A stretch of 34,854 nucleotides of DNA from Gammaproteobacteria bacterium (GTDB lineage: Bacteria > Pseudomonadota > Gammaproteobacteria > Pseudomonadales > Pseudohongiellaceae): contig DORE01000049.1 in the NCBI GenBank assembly GCA_003514305.1, positions 1-34,854 of the forward strand, in the 5' to 3' direction. Below, in pieces: positions 8,957-16,610 of the stretch (position 1 is its first letter; each line of letters begins with the position of its first letter). The notes under the pieces are model-generated. The model saw only the letters and a program-made list of their open reading frames with translations. It had not been told where the DNA came from and ran no database searches. Made by a program: the position numbers and the translations under genes.

Positions 8957-9524
8957 CCTAGCCTTCACCGACGGGTTGCTGTTTCTGATTGCCGCAGCCG
9001 CTGCGGCCATTCCCAGATTGCCCTTAGCATTTCGCATAGGATCGACGCTTCTAGCTGTCACCGCGGGGCTCGGGGTTCTGAGATTCAGCGAGTTGCTGCC
9101 GCTGCCCACGCTGCACAGCTTCTTCTCAACTTTCAGCGCCTCCTCTGCATTTCTACTAATTGCCGTCAGCACCACCTGGACGGGCAGTGTCGGAGCCACG
9201 CAAGCTAAGTATGTTTCAATCCTCTTGATCGTTTCCGGTGCCGTTGGATTCGTAATGGTGGACTTGTTCGAGCTAGCTCTATTCGGACAAATTCTGGCGG
9301 TACTTTGCGTGTTGCAGATAATCGTTTATGCAGTCAGACACAGACTACTGAGTCCTTTATTGGGCGCTGCAACGTTGGAATTGGGGTTCATTCTTTTTGC
9401 TACGGGCCAGCGCGTTTCGAACCTTCTTCAGCCGGGCGACTTTCTCCATGTACTGACCGCTACCGGCCTCGCGCTGCTGATGTGGTATCACTGGCATTCG
9501 TCACGTACACGCTCGTTGGTGTAG
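8949..9524 (+). CDS. Orphan polytopic membrane protein coupled to the sterol desaturase gene
   Basis: 191 residues, almost entirely hydrophobic, with about six membrane spans. I do not recognise a family. The chosen ATG at 8949 overlaps the stop of the upstream hydroxylase gene (ATGAATAG). The frame stays open further upstream to 8874, but this start gives a sensible short polar N-terminus before the first span and the usual coupling geometry. Few polar residues lie within the membrane segments; a late FATGQRVSNLLQPGDFLHV loop and a WYHWHSS C-terminus carry histidines that might bind metal or substrate, though that is a guess. Context suggests it assists or anchors the hydroxylase, or modifies the same lipid. 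A 27-base gap separates it from the convergent dehydrogenase gene. Confidence 0.75.
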   Translation: MNSLAFTDGLLFLIAAAAAAIPRLPLAFRIGSTLLAVTAGLGVLRFSELLPLPTLHSFFSTFSASSAFLLIAVSTTWTGSVGATQAKYVSILLIVSGAVGFVMVDLFELALFGQILAVLCVLQIIVYAVRHRLLSPLLGAATLELGFILFATGQRVSNLLQPGDFLHVLTATGLALLMWYHWHSSRTRSLV

Positions 9525-9551
9525 CGCTAGCGCCCTCGAGCCAGCCACGGT

Positions 9552-11585
9552 TTAGGGAGTATTTCGATTCTGAATGCCGCGATTCAGGAGGCGAACATGC
9601 TCGGCAATCGCCCTGATTTGTGCCTCATCAAAAGTCTGCCCAAAAGAGGGCATATTGTTCTGACCTTCAGTAATAATGTTAGCCACGTAATCTGTCGAAA
9701 ATGCGGCAAGGCCCTCCAGAGGCATGCCGTTGTGCCCGCCCTCGCCTCGCAGCCCATGACAAAACACACAGGTACTTCGGTACAAACCAAGGCCTTCAGT
9801 GTTGGCTTGCGGCGGAGTAACCTTATCCAGAGCGATCGCTGTTTCCTCACCCTCTTCGAGCAGTTTGAACATCCAGACGCTGTCACCCCTTGCAGACCCG
9901 GCCAACAAGTTTCCAGCAGACAATACGGTCACATATTGCTCACCGTCATGTTCGAACACTGTAGGAGGCGCATTGACGCCAGCGTCTGTCATGAACTCCC
10001 ACAGTTTCTGTCCAGTCGCTGCATCCATGGCGGTGAACCGCCCGTCATTGCGGCCGGCAAATAGCAGACTCCCCGCTGTCGCGACCAATCCACTATAGCA
10101 ACGACCCGGCCATCGCTGAGACCACAGACGCTTATTGGTCCTCAAGTCCATCGCCGCGACAATACCAGTGACCGCAATGGGTGCAAAGCGCATGTTACCG
10201 CCAGTGTAGCGATCGCCGGGCTTGGCTGAATCTGTGTCAGCGTTAGTAGTGTAGGCAGCCTGGCGGTCACCTGCGCAGACATAAATAACCCCATTTTCTG
10301 GATCGACAGCACTCGGCGGCCAATTCGCCTCACCTCGCCTAAGCAAAACCGGGTCATCCCAAAACGGCGTGAAGATATCGCCGTCGTTCACCATACGGAA
10401 CCCTTCAGGAGCGATATCGAGAGTATGAGTCACGAAGGCATCACCAATTGGATAAGGCTGGGTAGCTGCGGTGGCCTGTCGATCTTCCTGCGGAACGGGA
10501 CGCTCCTCTATGCCCACCAATGGCTCTCCAGTAACCCGATCAAGAATGTAGACCCAGCCGGTCTTGCCCGCCTGTGCGAGTCCTTTCCTTTTGACGCCCT
10601 CATAGTCCAGATCGAACAGAACAACCGGATTCGGCGCATCGAAATCCCAAATATCGTGGTGGACCTGTTGAAAGTGCCAGCGATATTCCCCAGAGTAAGC
10701 ATCAAGAGCAACAATCGAGGCCGTAAACAGATTGTCGCCGGGTCTGATCGCGCCGTTATAGTCCGGCCCGGGGTTACCAGTTGAGAAATAGATTAGGCCC
10801 AGCTCAGGATCAACTGCTGGGGTGTGCCAGACTGTACCGCCGCCGGTTTCCCAAGCATTGCTGTCTTTGGGCCAGGTATCCGAACCAAACTCTCCTGGCG
10901 CCGGAACTGTGTAGAAAGTCCAGAGTAATTTACCATTCGACGCATCGTAGGCTTTCATCCGGCCCCGTGCGGCAAACTCAGCGCCAGCGAATCCAGTGAT
11001 TACCATGCCGTCGAAATAAAGTGGTGCGCTGGTAATTGTGTATCCATCTTTCCAGCTTTCTGCCTGGATCGACCACACTTCTTCACCGGATTCTGCGTCG
11101 AGCGCCTTCAGCACGCCATCCAGTTGACCCACAAAAATCTTATCTTCGCCATAACCCACGCCCCGGCTTGTCCAGCCACAGCAAATGGTTGAGATTTCAC
11201 TGCTGAGTTCTGCTTCATTCGACCAAAGCATATCACCGGTTTCGACGCTAAGCGCGAAGACGTCATCGGCACCGGTGATGACATAAATTATGCCGTCAAT
11301 GACCAAAGACTGCGCTTCACCAGAGTATTTTGCCTCAAGACCTGACCCATTTAGGTGGGTGCGCCAGACGGGCCGCAGGCGACCAACGTTGTCGGTGTCG
11401 ATCTGATCGAGCGGAGAAAAATTTCTGTTATACAAATCACCCCCATTGGTCAACCATTCGGTCACCGGCAGCTGCATCAAGGCTTCGGCATCGGGTCGAA
11501 TCTGTGAGAACTCAGCGGACTGGCCCTGCGCGGACAGCATCATCACCAAAGTCAGTGCAAGAGAATTTCCGCGCAAGAAAATCAT
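9552..11585 (-). CDS. PQQ-dependent alcohol dehydrogenase with C-terminal cytochrome c domain
   Basis: Periplasmic quinohaemoprotein, 677 residues, oxidising an alcohol or similar substrate and passing electrons through its own haem to the respiratory chain. A signal peptide covers about residues 1-24 (ends GQSA). An eight-bladed propeller spans roughly 35-575. Visible active-site features are vicinal Cys135-Cys136 (ICCGWTSRGVGY), Glu203 in GAEFAARG, Asn271 in STGNPGPDYNG, and Asp314 in HDIWDFDAP, with a second Asp316 two residues later. The C-terminal cytochrome has CVFCH (Cys606, Cys609, His610) and a likely axial Met645 in NNMPSFG. I chose the ATG at 11585, since AGGGGAAAGG sits just upstream and it yields a clean signal peptide; a start 16 codons earlier does not. 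This ATG overlaps the stop of the guaB remnant. No PQQ biosynthesis genes are in the window. Confidence 0.93.
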   Translation of the reverse strand: MIFLRGNSLALTLVMMLSAQGQSAEFSQIRPDAEALMQLPVTEWLTNGGDLYNRNFSPLDQIDTDNVGRLRPVWRTHLNGSGLEAKYSGEAQSLVIDGIIYVITGADDVFALSVETGDMLWSNEAELSSEISTICCGWTSRGVGYGEDKIFVGQLDGVLKALDAESGEEVWSIQAESWKDGYTITSAPLYFDGMVITGFAGAEFAARGRMKAYDASNGKLLWTFYTVPAPGEFGSDTWPKDSNAWETGGGTVWHTPAVDPELGLIYFSTGNPGPDYNGAIRPGDNLFTASIVALDAYSGEYRWHFQQVHHDIWDFDAPNPVVLFDLDYEGVKRKGLAQAGKTGWVYILDRVTGEPLVGIEERPVPQEDRQATAATQPYPIGDAFVTHTLDIAPEGFRMVNDGDIFTPFWDDPVLLRRGEANWPPSAVDPENGVIYVCAGDRQAAYTTNADTDSAKPGDRYTGGNMRFAPIAVTGIVAAMDLRTNKRLWSQRWPGRCYSGLVATAGSLLFAGRNDGRFTAMDAATGQKLWEFMTDAGVNAPPTVFEHDGEQYVTVLSAGNLLAGSARGDSVWMFKLLEEGEETAIALDKVTPPQANTEGLGLYRSTCVFCHGLRGEGGHNGMPLEGLAAFSTDYVANIITEGQNNMPSFGQTFDEAQIRAIAEHVRLLNRGIQNRNTP

Positions 11586-11797
11586 GCCTTTCCCCTGTCG
11601 ATAAGCGTCATGGAGACATCTATTCCCAGACAAGACTGTGCGACGGCGTCCATTGCTGCTGATAGCAAAGGTATATCTAGATTGAGATTTTGAGTGAGGC
11701 GAGTTTTTAAATCGATGTCTTTCAGAAGAATGCCTGATTGGTCAGGTAACAAAAGCACGTCGTCAAAGATGAGCGAATGGTCTACGATACGAATCAT
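11582..11797 (-). pseudogene. guaB: guaB (IMP dehydrogenase) N-terminal remnant, 71 codons
   Basis: The first ~55 residues match the start of bacterial IMP dehydrogenase: RIVDHSLIFDDVLLLPDQS, then KDIDLKTRLTQNLNLDIPLL and SAAMDAV. The match to the family pattern (xTFDDVLLxP...LxIPxLSAAMDTV) is unmistakable. Similarity ends around LGID, where normal GuaB continues with AMAQEGGIG, and TGA follows 12 residues later. Full GuaB is about 490 residues, with the catalytic Cys near residue 305, so this piece cannot be an enzyme. No remaining guaB sequence lies downstream; instead the TGA overlaps the ATG of the PQQ dehydrogenase (ATGA). It is either a relic left by recombination or a leader peptide that now drives coupled translation of the dehydrogenase. 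The identity of the fragment is secure; a regulatory role is inference. Confidence 0.82.
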
Positions 11798-11803
11798 AGA
11801 TAA

Positions 11804-11831
11804 AGTATACGGAACCTGATTGAATTTTCAC
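11804..11831 (-). promoter_or_regulatory. Candidate promoter for the guaB remnant and PQQ dehydrogenase
   Basis: On the minus strand GTGAAA (11831-11826) and TATACT (11809-11804) are 16 bases apart, matching sigma70 elements at 4 and 5 of 6 positions. The start point would fall at or next to the ATG at 11797, which would make a leaderless message. No Shine-Dalgarno precedes that ATG, which agrees. Judged by eye. Confidence 0.4.
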
Positions 11832-11853
11832 CTAGTAGAGTTGATTCATCAGG
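11815..11853. repeat. Imperfect inverted repeat in the divergent 11798-11880 spacer
   Basis: CCTGATTGAAT (11815-11825) and ATTCATCAGG (11844-11853) are reverse complements apart from one extra T, with 18 bases between. It lies between the divergent guaB remnant/PQQ dehydrogenase and the short-chain dehydrogenase, overlapping the -35 region of the former, so it could be an operator for either or both. Confidence 0.35.
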
Positions 11854-11880
11854 AAAGTTACGCATAGAAAAGGGGTAAAT

Positions 11881-12849
11881 ATGATTTCAGAGCTTCAAAA
11901 ACCCGTGAATTCAGACTTTGGTGCTAAAAGTGAGCCTAGCGAGGTGCTAGAAGGAATTGATTTGAACGGAAAAGTAGCCATGGTTACCGGAGGATATTCA
12001 GGTATTGGTATAGAAACCGTCAGAGGTCTTAAGGATGCAGGAGCAAAGGTGATAGTGCCGGCTCGTAGGACGGATGTTGCCAAGTCTGAATTATCTGGGA
12101 TAGTTGAAGAAAAAAATATCGTAGAAATGGATCTTGCTAATCCTGCTTCGGTTAGTCGATTTGTAAATGAGTTCCAAGACTCTGAAACCCCATTAGATAT
12201 TTTAATAAATAATGCTGCTGTGATGGCTTGTCCTAAAATGCCAACAAAAGAAGGTTGGGATCTTCAATTTGCAGTAAATCACATAGGCCACTTCATTCTC
12301 ACAAAGGGCTTGTTAAATACAATGTCAAAATCTTTAGGGGCAAGAATCGTCACACTTTCTTCTACTGGTCACAAATTATCCGGAATTCAATGGGACGACG
12401 TTCACTTTGAAGAGTCGTATGACAAATGGAAAGCTTACGGCCAATCCAAAACTGCGGCCAGCTTACTTGCGGTGGAAATTAGTAACAGAGGAAAAGACAA
12501 AGGCATTAAGGCTTACTCTGTTCATCCTGGCGGAATATTTACTCCTCTACAAAGGCATTTGGAACAAGAAGAAATGATCGCTTTGGGATGGTTGGGAGAG
12601 GATGGTGAGCTTTCTGAGATGGCTGCAGCAAACTTTAAATCTACAACTCAAGGAGCAGCAACTAGTCTTTGGTGCGCCACCAGTCCTTTGTTAGATGATG
12701 TGAGTGGAGTGTACTGTGAGAATTGTGATGTCGCAGCACGACAGGAGAATGGCCCTATGGCTAGATATGTTGGAGTAGCAGACTGGGCTGTAGATACTGA
12801 TGATGCATCAAGACTTTGGGACTTAACTGAACACACACTTTCATTTTAA
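11881..12849 (+). CDS. Short-chain dehydrogenase/reductase (retinol-dehydrogenase-like), AT-rich
   Basis: Cytoplasmic NAD(P)-dependent oxidoreductase of 322 residues. It has the SDR glycine motif TGGYSGIG at about residues 36-43, NNAAVM (the NNAG equivalent), the catalytic Ser in TLSSTGH and YGQSK with the catalytic Tyr and Lys, followed by HPGGIFTPL. A pair of Arg after beta-2 (PARRTD) suggests NADP(H). It is longer than minimal SDRs (~250), with about 25 extra residues at the N-terminus and a C-terminal extension, as in the retinol dehydrogenase/WWOX-like branch. The start has a good AAAAGGGG eight bases upstream. Base composition differs from its neighbours: I count 44 G+C in the 120 bases 12121-12240 (37%) against 57% in a sample of the dehydrogenase gene, and many codons end in A or T. 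This suggests recent transfer. Substrate unknown. Confidence 0.92.
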   Translation: MISELQKPVNSDFGAKSEPSEVLEGIDLNGKVAMVTGGYSGIGIETVRGLKDAGAKVIVPARRTDVAKSELSGIVEEKNIVEMDLANPASVSRFVNEFQDSETPLDILINNAAVMACPKMPTKEGWDLQFAVNHIGHFILTKGLLNTMSKSLGARIVTLSSTGHKLSGIQWDDVHFEESYDKWKAYGQSKTAASLLAVEISNRGKDKGIKAYSVHPGGIFTPLQRHLEQEEMIALGWLGEDGELSEMAAANFKSTTQGAATSLWCATSPLLDDVSGVYCENCDVAARQENGPMARYVGVADWAVDTDDASRLWDLTEHTLSF

Positions 12850-12860
12850 AACAGAAGCCA

Positions 12861-12898
12861 GAGACCAATCTATGCCTGGCTCACAGGCGATTGGTCTC
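12861..12898. terminator. Strong hairpin after the short-chain dehydrogenase, no T tract
   Basis: GAGACCAATC (12861-12870) pairs perfectly with GATTGGTCTC (12889-12898), and GCCTG (12874-12878) pairs with CAGGC (12884-12888) inside, leaving a 3-base bulge. It begins 12 bases after the stop codon. Without a T run it is not a textbook intrinsic terminator; it may protect the 3' end or mark the edge of an acquired segment. Confidence 0.5.
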
Positions 12899-12982
12899 GG
12901 TGAGCTACGACGTTTCGTCTCGAGCCCACATCACGTAACATACCCTTAGTCATTAATCAGAATTTACCGCGAAGGTGACTAC

Positions 12983-15064
12983 ATGCGCGTCCCCAGTCTC
13001 CAGACTCTCCTTGTACTCCTGAATCTGCTTATCTTTGCGAAAAGCAGCTACGCGCAAATTGCCGCGGAGCCTTCACCTTTTGCATCCGAAAACGCCAACT
13101 CGGTGGTGCCCGGCGAGTTATTCACCGAACCACCCACGCTTATTAATCTTGGCTTTGAGTGGTTGATTCAAAGCGATGAGAACCGCAATGCACAGGTCGA
13201 GGTGTGGTATCGCAAGGCAGGTGATGAGATCTGGCACGATGCCTTACCCATGCTAAGGCTAAATGGCGAGCGCATCTATAGCGAGTCCAGGCTTGACGTC
13301 ATCACGCCTAACATGTTTGCCGGCAGTGTGCTGAATGTCGAGCCTGACACCCAGTATGAAGTGAGATTCCGCATCAGTGATCCGGACGGCGTCGTGGGCA
13401 ACCCGGAAAGACTTGCCACAGTGCGCACTCGCGCCGAGCCAAAGCCTTACGCGGGAGGTCGAGAATTCCATGTCTATCCCCACGGCTATGACGGTTACAA
13501 ACAGCAACCAGCTTTTGAAGGGCTTATGTGCGCCTACAACTACTGGTGCGCCGGCACCGACTGGGCCACCTCGGGACGACCTCGAGTTCGAGCGGGCGAC
13601 AGGATCATCGTGCATGCAGGGACTTATAAGTACAACCGTTACGAGTACACCAATGACCCAACGGTGAATCGTACTTTCCCTCTCGATGGAACCTACTATC
13701 TAACCGCTGATGGAACACCCGACCGACCTATATCCATTGTGGGTGCTGGAGATGGCGAAGTGATCTTCGACGGCAACGGCAATTATGCACTGTTTGATGT
13801 TCGCGCCGCTGACTACACCTACTTTGAAGGCATCACTTTCAGAAATTCAGAGATCGGTATCTTGGCGGGTACACAATTCATTGCCGGCGCCAAGGGCCTC
13901 TCCGTTAAGCGCAGTCGCTTTCAAGACGTCGGCGCCGGTATCTTTACCAACTATTCAGGTTCCCGTGGCTTTTACATTGCCGACAGTCACTTTGTTGGCA
14001 GAAATGATCCCGATCATCTTATCGGCTGGCGTGGCGAATTGTGGCAGCAATTTGCAGGAGTTGAAAATCAGGTCTTTCCTCCGCCAATGCGATCTTATGT
14101 AGCTGTCAAACTCTATGGGCCCGGTCATGTTGTGGCCTATAACTACATCGCTAACTTCCATGACGGCATAAACATAGAAACCTACGGTAATCCTGACGGG
14201 TCAACCGCCTCAGGTCCGGATATACCAGACGGCCCAAAATATCCCACCCGGAATTATTGGGACCGTCGTCCCGTGGCAATAGATTTCTATGGCAATCACA
14301 TCACAAACAGCCACGACAATCCGATTGAAGCTGACGGGGGGATGCACAACATCCGCATAATGAACAACATGCTGATCAACCACCCCTCCCACGCGTTTTG
14401 TAATCAGCCCGCGCTGGGGGGACCTGTCTACTGGATCAAGAATATTGCCTATCATCTGCCCGGCGGCTCAACCAGAATCACAGCCGGCTCTGCTGGTGTG
14501 GTTTTTTACAACAACACAATCCTTTCTGAAACGTCCGTCGCGGCAGCCTCAAATGTGCACTGGAGAAATAACCTGTTTCTGGGTGAGGAATCTCAGAGTG
14601 CAATCTTCAGTGTGACCTCCCTCACCGATTACTCAACGTCTGATTTCAACGGCTTTCGTCCGAACCCTGCAGCAGCAAATGCTTTCGAATGGCAATCACC
14701 CTCTGCTGAGGCTCTGGCCGATATTACTGACCCTGATTACGAAACGCGGCTACAATCAATTCAAGCAGTATCTCTGGAGGAATTTGCGTCACTCACGGGC
14801 CAAGATCGAAACAGCATTCTGGTGGACTACGACATTTTCGTTAACGTTCCTCAACTGAGCGCCAAAAATATCGGCACCCTCCAGAGGCTCTATGACGCGA
14901 ATGCGCTGGATTTTGGCTTGCGTGAGGGGGCGACCGCCATCGATAAGGGCATGCAGCTGCCCACCATTACAGACAATTTCACGGGCGAATATCCCGACCT
15001 CGGCGCACTGGAATTCGCTGCACCGATCCCATCCTACGGTCCACGACCCAAGCCAATGCAATAG
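12983..15064 (+). CDS. Secreted right-handed beta-helix protein with N-terminal fibronectin-like domain
   Basis: 693 residues with a Sec signal peptide (cleavage near SYA-Q, residue 25). Residues ~45-150 resemble a fibronectin type III module (PPTLINLGFEW at the front, PDTQYEVRFRISD near the end). From about 165 onward the sequence is a parallel beta-helix: GDRIIVHAGTY, GDGEVIFDGNGNYALFDV, TYFEGITFRNSEIGI and repeated NxI/NxF ladders with small turns. The end, ATAIDKGMQLP and GEYPDLGALEF, is the usual closing segment of such surface or periplasmic helix proteins. Folds of this kind include polysaccharide lyases and epimerases, but I cannot identify catalytic residues, so the activity is open. 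Cys pairs (MCAYNYWCAG and a later FCNQP) may form disulfides. The start has GAAGGTGA just upstream. It probably forms its own transcription unit, closed by the hairpin at 15078. Confidence 0.85.
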   Translation: MRVPSLQTLLVLLNLLIFAKSSYAQIAAEPSPFASENANSVVPGELFTEPPTLINLGFEWLIQSDENRNAQVEVWYRKAGDEIWHDALPMLRLNGERIYSESRLDVITPNMFAGSVLNVEPDTQYEVRFRISDPDGVVGNPERLATVRTRAEPKPYAGGREFHVYPHGYDGYKQQPAFEGLMCAYNYWCAGTDWATSGRPRVRAGDRIIVHAGTYKYNRYEYTNDPTVNRTFPLDGTYYLTADGTPDRPISIVGAGDGEVIFDGNGNYALFDVRAADYTYFEGITFRNSEIGILAGTQFIAGAKGLSVKRSRFQDVGAGIFTNYSGSRGFYIADSHFVGRNDPDHLIGWRGELWQQFAGVENQVFPPPMRSYVAVKLYGPGHVVAYNYIANFHDGINIETYGNPDGSTASGPDIPDGPKYPTRNYWDRRPVAIDFYGNHITNSHDNPIEADGGMHNIRIMNNMLINHPSHAFCNQPALGGPVYWIKNIAYHLPGGSTRITAGSAGVVFYNNTILSETSVAAASNVHWRNNLFLGEESQSAIFSVTSLTDYSTSDFNGFRPNPAAANAFEWQSPSAEALADITDPDYETRLQSIQAVSLEEFASLTGQDRNSILVDYDIFVNVPQLSAKNIGTLQRLYDANALDFGLREGATAIDKGMQLPTITDNFTGEYPDLGALEFAAPIPSYGPRPKPMQ

Positions 15065-15077
15065 GGCGAAATATGCA

Positions 15078-15105
15078 GCGGTCGCCAGAGCGGCCGCATC
15101 CTTTT
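15078..15105 (+). terminator. Likely intrinsic terminator of the beta-helix gene
   Basis: GCGGTCGC (15078-15085) pairs with GCGGCCGC (15090-15097) with a single G-U, loop CAGA, followed by ATCCTTTT. It lies 13 bases after the stop codon at 15064. Confidence 0.65.
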
Positions 15106-15174
15106 AATGAACACCCATTAATGGCATGCAACCTCAGCCAAGGCCAAAACCCTCATGCCAAACGCCGCCAATGA

Positions 15175-16341
15175 ATGGTCGATCTTATGATAACTGATGG
15201 CTTGGCCTTCCTGACGGTGATTGTGTCCATGTGCGCATCGCTACTGGCGCTGGAACAAGCTTTAAACAGCAGGCTATTTACCTGGTTCCCTCCCATTGTG
15301 CTGGTAATGTTTGGGGCCATGCTTGGCTACACGCTTGGTGCGTGGGAATTCACAGAGTCAGTCAGGGAAACAAGAGAATCAACCAGAGATCTGCTGATCC
15401 CAATGATGCTGTTTCTGATGTCGCTCAAGTTCCGATTTAGTGACCTTAAGAAACTCGGCCCCAAAATAATACTTCTGTGCCTGGTATCGGCCACAACTAT
15501 CGTCGCAGGCTTTGTGATTACTCATTTACTTATGAGCCGTTTCTTAGGCGAAGAGAGCAGCCAAACTTTTGGCGTGATGGCTGCAGGCTGGACAGGAGGC
15601 ACACAGAATTTTGTCGCCATTAAGGAAGCGCTGCAGGTGACTGACAGTGCCATGAGCTACACCCTACTGATGGGTGCCTTATGCTATTCCGTTTGGCTGG
15701 TGGTCATTATGGCGCTGAGACCACATCGACAGAGTATCAACCGAAAGCTGGGCTTAAAGGCTCCAGCAGTTGAATTCGTTTGCGTTGAAGAACATGAGTC
15801 GGACGGTGAAAGAATTGATGTCTCCGCGCTGATGACCTGTCTTGGCATCTCACTGCTGGCCGCCTCCATAAGCACCTTTCTAGGGTCAAAAATTTCGTCG
15901 CTCGGCGGGTCCTCCGCCATGCTCTGGACAGTGATTCTATCTACCTTTCTGGGAGCTCTCGCAGCACACACACCGCTGAAGAAAATCCCTGCCTCAGGCG
16001 AGGTATCAGGGGTCATGCTCTATATCATCGTCGCCCTGATTGGTTCTGAAGTGAGCCTGACCGCAATTCTGGATGCTCCATTCTATATTCTGTCTGGATT
16101 TATAATCTTGAGCATACATGGCGCTGCCATGATTACAGCGGCAAAGATCCTCAAGATCGATATCGCTGTAGCTGCAATCGCCTCCGTCGCAAATATCGGC
16201 AGCGCTCCTTCTGCAACTGTAGTGGCCGCCACCTACGGGGAGCAACTTATCCCCACAGCAATCCTTATGTCATTATTCGGCTCTCTAGTGGGTTCTTTCC
16301 TCGGCTTACTTACAGCGGAAGTGCTTTCCTCGCTCGCCTAA
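15175..16341 (+). CDS. DUF819 family polytopic membrane protein (YjcL-like)
   Basis: 388 residues with roughly ten membrane spans. The two hallmark loops of the DUF819 family are present: GWTGGTQNFVAIKEAL (about residues 141-156) and ASVANIGSAPSATVVA near residue 340, symmetrically placed as in transporter-like inverted repeats. A hydrophilic loop around residues 185-215 connects the two halves. Function is not established for the family; an ion or organic-anion transporter role is inferred from topology. The start is uncertain: ATG at 15175 immediately follows another ATG at 15171 in a different frame, and no Shine-Dalgarno is visible; Met5 at 15187 is possible. It is followed by a 269-base spacer, so an operon with the next gene is not assured. 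Confidence 0.87.
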   Translation: MVDLMITDGLAFLTVIVSMCASLLALEQALNSRLFTWFPPIVLVMFGAMLGYTLGAWEFTESVRETRESTRDLLIPMMLFLMSLKFRFSDLKKLGPKIILLCLVSATTIVAGFVITHLLMSRFLGEESSQTFGVMAAGWTGGTQNFVAIKEALQVTDSAMSYTLLMGALCYSVWLVVIMALRPHRQSINRKLGLKAPAVEFVCVEEHESDGERIDVSALMTCLGISLLAASISTFLGSKISSLGGSSAMLWTVILSTFLGALAAHTPLKKIPASGEVSGVMLYIIVALIGSEVSLTAILDAPFYILSGFIILSIHGAAMITAAKILKIDIAVAAIASVANIGSAPSATVVAATYGEQLIPTAILMSLFGSLVGSFLGLLTAEVLSSLA

Positions 16342-16610
16342 ACGGAGCCCTGAATGCGGTGTTTCGTCATGCGACTCCCGCCGGCTTCCTGACCGCATCT
16401 CAGACCCTACACCATTTGCGGGCTGGCTCACATCGCGACAAATAGACTTCGTTGTCAAACCCTGCGTCGGACGGTGATAAGGTGATAATATAAGTGCCTC
16501 GAGAGATTTTAGCCGCTGACGCCGACGGACCCGAAGAATTGCCAAAGTCGTCAGTAGCAGTCTACTCAGGGTCATTGACTTTAAGTCGGTATCAGAAAGG
16601 AGACTACGAC

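Noticed and set aside
9552..11633. Longer start for the PQQ dehydrogenase, 16 codons upstream of 11585
   Set aside because: The extra residues would spoil the signal peptide and overlap the guaB remnant, while the ATG at 11585 has a strong ribosome-binding site.
16494..16610. Upstream extension of the PqaA-like gene to 16494
   Set aside because: The added residues are polar and precede the signal peptide; AAAGGAGA before the GTG at 16611 marks the better start.
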